NCBI GenBank assembly: GCA_024697705.1
Contig: JAILFF010000161.1
Coordinates: 1 to 9,734, forward strand
DNA: 9,734 nt
Origin: Ruminococcus sp.
Lineage (GTDB): Bacteria > Bacillota > Clostridia > Oscillospirales > Ruminococcaceae
Reading direction: 5' to 3'
Shown: in pieces, positions 6,448 through 9,734 of the stretch
How the letters are laid out: every line of letters begins with the position of its first letter
Position numbering within the stretch: the first letter of the stretch is position 1
Translations under genes and position numbers: made by a program
Notes under the pieces: model-generated
Seen by the model: only the letters and a program-made list of their open reading frames with translations
Databases searched by the model: none
What the model was told of the DNA's origin: nothing

Positions 6448-6489
6448 GCGAGCCGTGTCCGATATGTTTTTCGGGCGGTTCGCTTTTTT
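6448..6489 (+). terminator. Intrinsic terminator after rpsU
   Basis: GCGAGCCG (6448-6455) pairs with CGGTTCGC (6476-6483) including one G-U. After a small asymmetric break, CCGA (6459-6462) pairs with TCGG (6471-6474). Six T residues (6484-6489) follow directly. It ends 18 bp before the deaminase start, so the downstream operon either has read-through transcription or an internal promoter I do not see. Confidence 0.88.
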
Positions 6490-6507
6490 CTTGAAGGGGT
6501 ACAGACT

Positions 6508-7146
6508 ATGTTATATAACGAGCTGCCCGCCCATTGGCAGAGGATATTCGCGCTTGAATGGGATTCGCTCTGCCGCGGGAGCAAGGCTATCGCCGCCGTT
6601 ATCACCGACAGCGCGGGGAATATCGTTTCCGAGGGCAGGAATATGATCTGCGAGAGCGTCGTTCCGAATCCCTCGACTTTACACGCCGAGACCGAAGCGG
6701 TCAGGACACTCGACGTCGCGAAATATCCCGACAAATGGAGCCTTACCCTTCACGCGGCGCTCGAACCGTGCATTATGTGTATGGGTACTATCGTTATGGG
6801 CGGCATCAGGCGCATCGAGATAGCCGCGCACGACGATTACGGCGGGGCTGTCTGCCTGCTTGACAGGTTTGAATTTGCGCGGCGCAAGGGTATTGAGGTC
6901 GTGTGGCTCGAAGACGGCTTGGGCGACATTCAGCGCGGCTTTCAGACGATACGCGAGCTGCTTTACAACACCGACGAAGAAAAGCGCGGCAGAATGTTAC
7001 GCGATTTTTCGCAGAGATACGGCAGGGGCGTAGAGGCGGCGCAGTCGATAGCAGACGGCGGATTTTTCGCGGAGGGTCAGCCCTCTGATTACACGGCGGC
7101 TGAGATATTCGACGAGCTGTCGAAACGGGCAGGTCTTTGGGAGTAA
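6508..7146 (+). CDS. TadA-like nucleoside/tRNA adenosine deaminase family protein with C-terminal extension
   Basis: The 212-residue protein carries the zinc deaminase signature: TLHAETEAV (His59, catalytic Glu61) and LEPCIMCMG (Cys88, Cys91). The flanks GSKAIAAVITDSAGNIVSEGRN (24-45) and MGGIRRIEIAAHDDYGGAV (98-116) follow the TadA/guanine deaminase fold, which usually ends near 150-160 residues. About 60 extra residues follow (from 150 on), with no motif I recognise. The substrate could be tRNA-Arg A34 or a free base or nucleoside; the motifs alone cannot decide. The start is ATG 6508, with GAAGGGG (6493-6499) at good spacing. An in-frame TTG at 6433 inside the rpsU stop region is rejected because its codons cover the terminator. 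The gene begins a six-gene run, 12 nt before the next gene. Confidence 0.85.
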   Translation: MLYNELPAHWQRIFALEWDSLCRGSKAIAAVITDSAGNIVSEGRNMICESVVPNPSTLHAETEAVRTLDVAKYPDKWSLTLHAALEPCIMCMGTIVMGGIRRIEIAAHDDYGGAVCLLDRFEFARRKGIEVVWLEDGLGDIQRGFQTIRELLYNTDEEKRGRMLRDFSQRYGRGVEAAQSIADGGFFAEGQPSDYTAAEIFDELSKRAGLWE

Positions 7147-7158
7147 GGGACTATACAG

Positions 7159-7653
7159 ATGTTTACACCGACTTATGTATTTAACGATATAACAGAGATA
7201 ACGTCCGCATTTCTTAAGAAAAAGGGGATAAAGGGGCTGCTTCTCGACCTTGACAACACGCTTACGACGCACAACAATCCCGAGCCGCCGCAGTCGAGCC
7301 TCGACTGGCTCGAAACGATGAAGGCGGCGGGGATAAAGCTGATGATCGTTTCAAACAACAACACGGCGCGGGTAACGCCTTTTGCGCAGCGGCTGGGGCT
7401 CGATTTCGTGCCGAACGGCGCAAAGCCATTGCCTATCGGCTATATCAGGGCGAAAAAGCGGCTGGGGCTTCCCGACAGGGAGCTTGCGGCGGTTGGCGAT
7501 CAGATATTCACGGACGTACTCGGGTGCAGCCTTACGGGGATACGGTCGATATTCGTTTTCCCGATCGAGCCCGAGACCAGTCTGCCGTTTCGGTTCAAGC
7601 GTGCGGTCGAGAGATATTTTCTTCCGAAAAGACCGGGTAAAAATGCCGGATAG
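7159..7653 (+). CDS. yqeG: YqeG family HAD IIIA-type phosphatase
   Basis: The 164-residue protein shows all HAD motifs: LLLDLDNTL with nucleophile Asp30 and Asp32, motif II VSNNN (Ser65), motif III Lys89 in AKP, and motif IV GDQIFTD (Asp114 and Asp119). The N-terminal stretch (FTPTYVFNDITEI) and the lack of a large cap domain fit the YqeG subfamily. YqeG acts on phosphorylated small molecules (a role on phosphatidylglycerophosphate has been shown for distant relatives); the substrate here is unknown. AAGGGA (7145-7150) serves ATG 7159. In Bacillus subtilis yqeG is in the same cluster as rsfS, so its presence 5.5 kb from rsfS here fits a rearranged cluster. Confidence 0.92.
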   Translation: MFTPTYVFNDITEITSAFLKKKGIKGLLLDLDNTLTTHNNPEPPQSSLDWLETMKAAGIKLMIVSNNNTARVTPFAQRLGLDFVPNGAKPLPIGYIRAKKRLGLPDRELAAVGDQIFTDVLGCSLTGIRSIFVFPIEPETSLPFRFKRAVERYFLPKRPGKNAG

Positions 7654-7663
7654 CGGCTTTTTT
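7639..7663 (+). terminator. Possible weak terminator overlapping the yqeG stop
   Basis: GCCG-GATAG-CGGC (7645-7657) is followed by TTTTTT (7658-7663). AAAAA upstream can extend the stem past one mismatch. The stem is only 4 bp of G-C, and the next gene's ribosome binding site is 7 bp away, so it may only dampen transcription. Confidence 0.35.
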
Positions 7664-7683
7664 GATATGAAAGGAGTATTACT

Positions 7684-7872
7684 ATGGTAGAATTTGTTAT
7701 GAGACTGAAAAATCATCGCTGCGAGATGGGCTGTGTTCTCGGCGGAGAGGCTAAAGTTATCGTAGGCGTTGTAAAGAACGTTTACACGAGCTATGTTGAG
7801 CTTATGGAGGACGACGGCAAGGTGATATTTGTCAATCAGAATACCGTCACCTACGTAAGACCCGACGTATAA
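7684..7872 (+). CDS. Small Sm-like barrel protein 1 of 3, function unknown
   Basis: A 62-residue protein with no close family I can name. The N-terminus MVEFVMRL looks like a short helix. It is followed by a pattern of five beta strands, with GVVKNVYTSYVELMEDDGK at the centre and VIFVNQNTVTYVRPD at the end. The two following genes share this pattern (EF near the start, then VY, then a NQ-x-x-(I/V) motif, then PD). The spacing resembles Sm/Hfq proteins, in which the last strand pair reads Y-K-H-x-I-x-x-I-x-P; here Asn-Gln replaces Lys-His. Hfq-like RNA binding is therefore only a hypothesis, and SH3-like or Veg-type barrels are alternatives. AAAGGAG (7670-7676) is 7 nt before ATG. Confidence 0.8.
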   Translation: MVEFVMRLKNHRCEMGCVLGGEAKVIVGVVKNVYTSYVELMEDDGKVIFVNQNTVTYVRPDV

Positions 7873-7898
7873 GCCGCGGGAAACGAAGAGGGCTTGTT

Positions 7899-8135
7899 AT
7901 GTTTGAATTTGCAAACGACTTGCGCGATCGTCACGTTGAGATAACCGTCGCGGAGGGAGCGGAAGCGGAAACGTATTCCGGCATCGTCAGGCGGGTGTAT
8001 TCAAATTTCGTAATGCTTACGGAGGACGGCACGGGCAGGACGGTATATATAAATCAGTCGATGATATCGTCGGTGTGCGTCGATCCCGATGACACCGCGC
8101 TCGACGAGAAGAAAAAGAAAAGGCTGTTCGGCTGA
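7899..8135 (+). CDS. Small Sm-like barrel protein 2 of 3, basic tail
   Basis: A 78-residue paralogue of the genes on either side: MFEFANDL, GIVRRVYSNFVMLTEDG (residues 28-44), TVYINQSMISSVCVDPDD (48-65), then a tail with EKKKKRLFG that could bind nucleic acid or the ribosome. The ribosome binding site is the weakest of the three (GAAGAGGG, 7885-7892, 6 nt before ATG). AAGCC (7871-7875) can pair with GGCTT (7891-7895) around it. It lies 26 nt after the first paralogue's stop, so it is almost certainly in the same transcript. Confidence 0.8.
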   Translation: MFEFANDLRDRHVEITVAEGAEAETYSGIVRRVYSNFVMLTEDGTGRTVYINQSMISSVCVDPDDTALDEKKKKRLFG

Positions 8136-8153
8136 CAAACAGGAGGGATCATC

Positions 8154-8393
8154 ATGATAGAATTTGCTGACAGACTGGTAGGCAAGCGCTGCACGATAAA
8201 CACGGGCGGTGGTCTTTACAAGTGCCAGATAAAGCAGGTATACAACGATTTTATTGAGGTGCAGGACTTAAGCGGGCAGATACTCTTCATCAATCAGAGC
8301 AAGATCGTCGAGATCAAGCCCGATATGCAGCAGTTCGAGACCAAGCCCACAGCGCCCTACGATCCTTACGGGAATTACTTTTACAAAGGATAA
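8154..8393 (+). CDS. Small Sm-like barrel protein 3 of 3, aromatic tail
   Basis: A 79-residue paralogue: MIEFADRLVGKRCTI, then KCQIKQVYNDFIEVQDLSG (23-41) and ILFINQSKIVEIKPDM (43-58). The tail (PYDPYGNYFYKG) is rich in Tyr and Pro, unlike the basic tail of its neighbour. Different tails on a shared core suggest specialised partners rather than simple gene duplication. AGGAGGG (8141-8147) is a strong ribosome binding site. The gap from the previous stop is 18 nt. Confidence 0.82.
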   Translation: MIEFADRLVGKRCTINTGGGLYKCQIKQVYNDFIEVQDLSGQILFINQSKIVEIKPDMQQFETKPTAPYDPYGNYFYKG

Positions 8394-8421
8394 TGCCCGG
8401 TCAGGCTTGCTGAACGCATAC

Positions 8422-8430
8422 GGGAAGGTG
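8422..8430 (+). promoter_or_regulatory. Ribosome binding site that supports the TTG start at 8440
   Basis: GGGAAGGTG lies 9 nt before TTG 8440. An in-frame TAA at 8434-8436 rules out any earlier start, and no ATG follows within the conserved N-terminus, so the unusual start codon is well supported. CCCG/CGGG (8396-8399/8421-8424) and TCAG/CTGA can fold around this site. Confidence 0.7.
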
Positions 8431-8439
8431 TGGTAATTT

Positions 8440-9321
8440 TTGAGCATTGAACTTACTTGTGCCCGATTTGGTACGGCGGGCAACAGCGACGCTTATTCGG
8501 AGAAATTCAGGTCCAATCTTGATGTGCCCGAGTATATCAGGGATTACGGGCTTGACCATTACGAGTACCAGTGCGGCAGGGGAGCGAAAGTCACCGAGAA
8601 GTTCGCGAAGGGGTTTCGTCCCCGTGCGGAGGCGGCGGGGATAACTCTTTCGCTGCACGCGCCCTACTATATCTCGCTTTCGGGGATAGAAGCGCAGACA
8701 CGCGAGAAGTCGATAGGCTACATCATCGAAAGCTGCGAATCGGCGCGGCGCATCGGAGCCGAGCGCATCGTCATACACAGCGGCAGCTGCGCGAAGCTGA
8801 GCCGCGACTCGGCGCTGGCGCTTGCGAGGGACACGCTTTCCCGCGCCCGCAAACGCGCAGTAGAGCTGGGCTTTGAGGACATCATCTTCTGTCCCGAAAC
8901 GATGGGAAAGATAAATCAGCTGGGCGATCTGGACGAGGTACTGGAGCTGTGCAGTCTTGACGAGACATTTTTGCCGACCATTGATTTCGGTCATCTCAAT
9001 GCGCGTACATACGGCGGGATAAAGACCGCCGCCGATTACGAAGCCATTTTTGACGCGGTGGAGAAGCGTTTGGGCTTTGACAGGCTGAAGGTATTCCACA
9101 GTCATTTTTCAAAGATCATGTTCACGGAGCCCGGCGGGGAGAAGAAGCACGTTACGTTTGACGACAACAAGGGATTCGGACCCGATTTCGAGCCGCTCAT
9201 GGAAGTGATAGCGAAGCGCGGTTTAACGCCGATAATCGTTTGCGAGAGTTCGGGCACGCAGGATAAAGACGCGCTGACGATGAAGAAGTATTACGAAGCG
9301 GTAAAAGAAGCGCAAGGATAA
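8440..9321 (+). CDS. Endonuclease IV-like TIM-barrel protein (AP endonuclease family 2)
   Basis: The 293-residue protein follows the endonuclease IV/sugar isomerase TIM-barrel pattern. Aligned by motif to E. coli Nfo, eight of the nine metal ligands can be placed: His73 (LHAPYYISL), His113 (VIHSG), Glu153 (CPETMGK), Asp182 and His185 (TIDFGHLNA), His220 (FHSHFSK), His237 (KKHVTF) and Glu269 (VCESSG). The ninth, the Asp of the D-x-H pair, is Lys235. GFGPDFEPL (245-253) replaces the GEG-x-IG stretch. True Nfo repairs abasic sites; this divergent branch is often labelled deoxyribonuclease IV but may do something else. The gene starts at TTG. It is the last of the six-gene run, 46 nt after the third Sm-like gene, and is followed by a repeat hairpin. 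Confidence 0.85.
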   Translation: MSIELTCARFGTAGNSDAYSEKFRSNLDVPEYIRDYGLDHYEYQCGRGAKVTEKFAKGFRPRAEAAGITLSLHAPYYISLSGIEAQTREKSIGYIIESCESARRIGAERIVIHSGSCAKLSRDSALALARDTLSRARKRAVELGFEDIIFCPETMGKINQLGDLDEVLELCSLDETFLPTIDFGHLNARTYGGIKTAADYEAIFDAVEKRLGFDRLKVFHSHFSKIMFTEPGGEKKHVTFDDNKGFGPDFEPLMEVIAKRGLTPIIVCESSGTQDKDALTMKKYYEAVKEAQG

Positions 9322-9360
9322 AAACAAAGTGAGGGCAAACCAAAAGTCTTAGGAAGGGGG

Positions 9361-9399
9361 TCTGGGGGATAACCCTTCTTCAGAAGGGTTTCCCCCAGA
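9361..9399 (+). repeat. G/C-clamped hairpin element, copy 2 of 2
   Basis: GGGGGATAACCCTTCT (9364-9379) pairs with AGAAGGGTTTCCCCC (9382-9396) with one bulged T. TCT/AGA (9361-9363/9397-9399) extends the stem and differs from the TGT/ACA of copy 1 by a compensatory pair. It lies 39 bp after the TIM-barrel gene's stop and may shape the 3' end of that transcript. Confidence 0.8.
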
Positions 9400-9448
9400 G
9401 ACTGTGCGGTTAAAGTAAACAATTCGGAGAAAGCAAAGCGTACAGTCC

Positions 9449-9650
9449 AAAAATAAAATCGGCAATTTCATAAAAAGCCGACAAAAACGCAGAAGCGAAT
9501 AAATCAGCAAAATTGAGCGGAAACAAGATAATTGCCGATTTTATATTTGCGAAAGAGCAGGTCTGAACGAAGTTCAGACAGGCGATATTTTGCAAATCGA
9601 AAGCGAGGGGCTGTCGGTTAAATCGCACGGGAGAGCAATGCTCGCCCTGT
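9449..9650 (+). repeat. Dispersed structured repeat, copy 3 of 3
   Basis: The core arms are ATAAAATCGGCAATT (9453-9467) and its complement (9530-9544). The second hairpin has TTTGC/GCAAA (9546-9550/9592-9596) around GTCTGAAC/GTTCAGAC (9561-9568/9572-9579), nearly as in copy 1. The third is GAGC-AAT-GCTC (9634-9644), followed by GCCCT rather than GCCCCTACA. Confidence 0.8.
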
Positions 9651-9670
9651 TCTGCCACATCGAGAAGAAA

Positions 9671-9710
9671 GCGCAGTGCGCACGGTTCGCGGCACGAACT
9701 ACGTTCGTGC
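9671..9710 (+). repeat. Short palindromes at the window end
   Basis: GCGCA-G-TGCGC (9671-9681) and GCACGAAC-TAC-GTTCGTGC (9692-9710) follow repeat copy 3. The rest of 9651-9734 has no gene or other feature I can support. Confidence 0.65.
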
Positions 9711-9734
9711 GGTTCGCTCCGCTCACGTCGCCCA

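Noticed and set aside
6433..6507. A TTG start for the deaminase at 6433
   Set aside because: It overlaps the rpsU stop, its codons run through the terminator hairpin, and a proper ribosome binding site and ATG exist at 6493-6510.

Overview
The window reads as chromosomal DNA of a Gram-positive, low- to mid-GC Clostridia member, most plausibly in the Ruminococcus/Oscillospiraceae range. This placement is an inference from strong AGGAGG-type ribosome binding sites, genes all on one strand, Firmicutes-type RsfS, LeuRS, YqeG and bS21, and intergenic palindromic repeats ending in GCCCCTACA. No rRNA, tRNA, CRISPR array or transposase gene is visible. All genes I accept lie on the + strand.

Layout. 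Positions 1-368 hold one copy of a dispersed hairpin repeat and a good promoter. They lead into an S51-type serine peptidase (378-1097), the ribosome silencing factor rsfS (1224-1595) and a four-helix membrane protein of unknown function (1635-2123). Positions 2124-2963 carry no gene but are dense in repeats: a 37/38-bp tandem duplication, a G/C-clamped hairpin, a second copy of the dispersed repeat, and a 220-bp block bounded by 29-bp inverted repeats and filled with GTTATTTACG/CGTAGATAAC half-sites. Leucyl-tRNA synthetase (2964-5399) follows, with unusual signature motifs, and then a Uma2-family nuclease-like protein (5443-5988).

A consensus promoter (TTGACA, 17 bp, TATAAT) at 6053-6081 starts a transcript with a long leader that looks folded. 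The leader runs into rpsU (6263-6436, ribosomal protein bS21), which ends at an intrinsic terminator. Just past the terminator begins a tight run of six genes: a TadA-like deaminase with a C-terminal extension, a YqeG-type HAD phosphatase, three tandem small proteins that look like paralogues with an Sm/Hfq-like pattern, and an endonuclease IV-like TIM-barrel protein starting at TTG. The window closes with second or third copies of the same repeats seen earlier.

How the genes fit together. rsfS, leuS and yqeG belong to a gene neighbourhood seen in many Firmicutes (yqeG, nadD, yqeK, rsfS, often leuS); here it is broken up by repeats and extra genes. The common theme is translation: ribosome silencing, leucine charging, a small-subunit protein and a possible tRNA or nucleoside deaminase. 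The most likely places for something undescribed are the rpsU leader RNA, the triplet of Sm-like proteins, and the inverted-repeat-bounded half-site array directly upstream of leuS.
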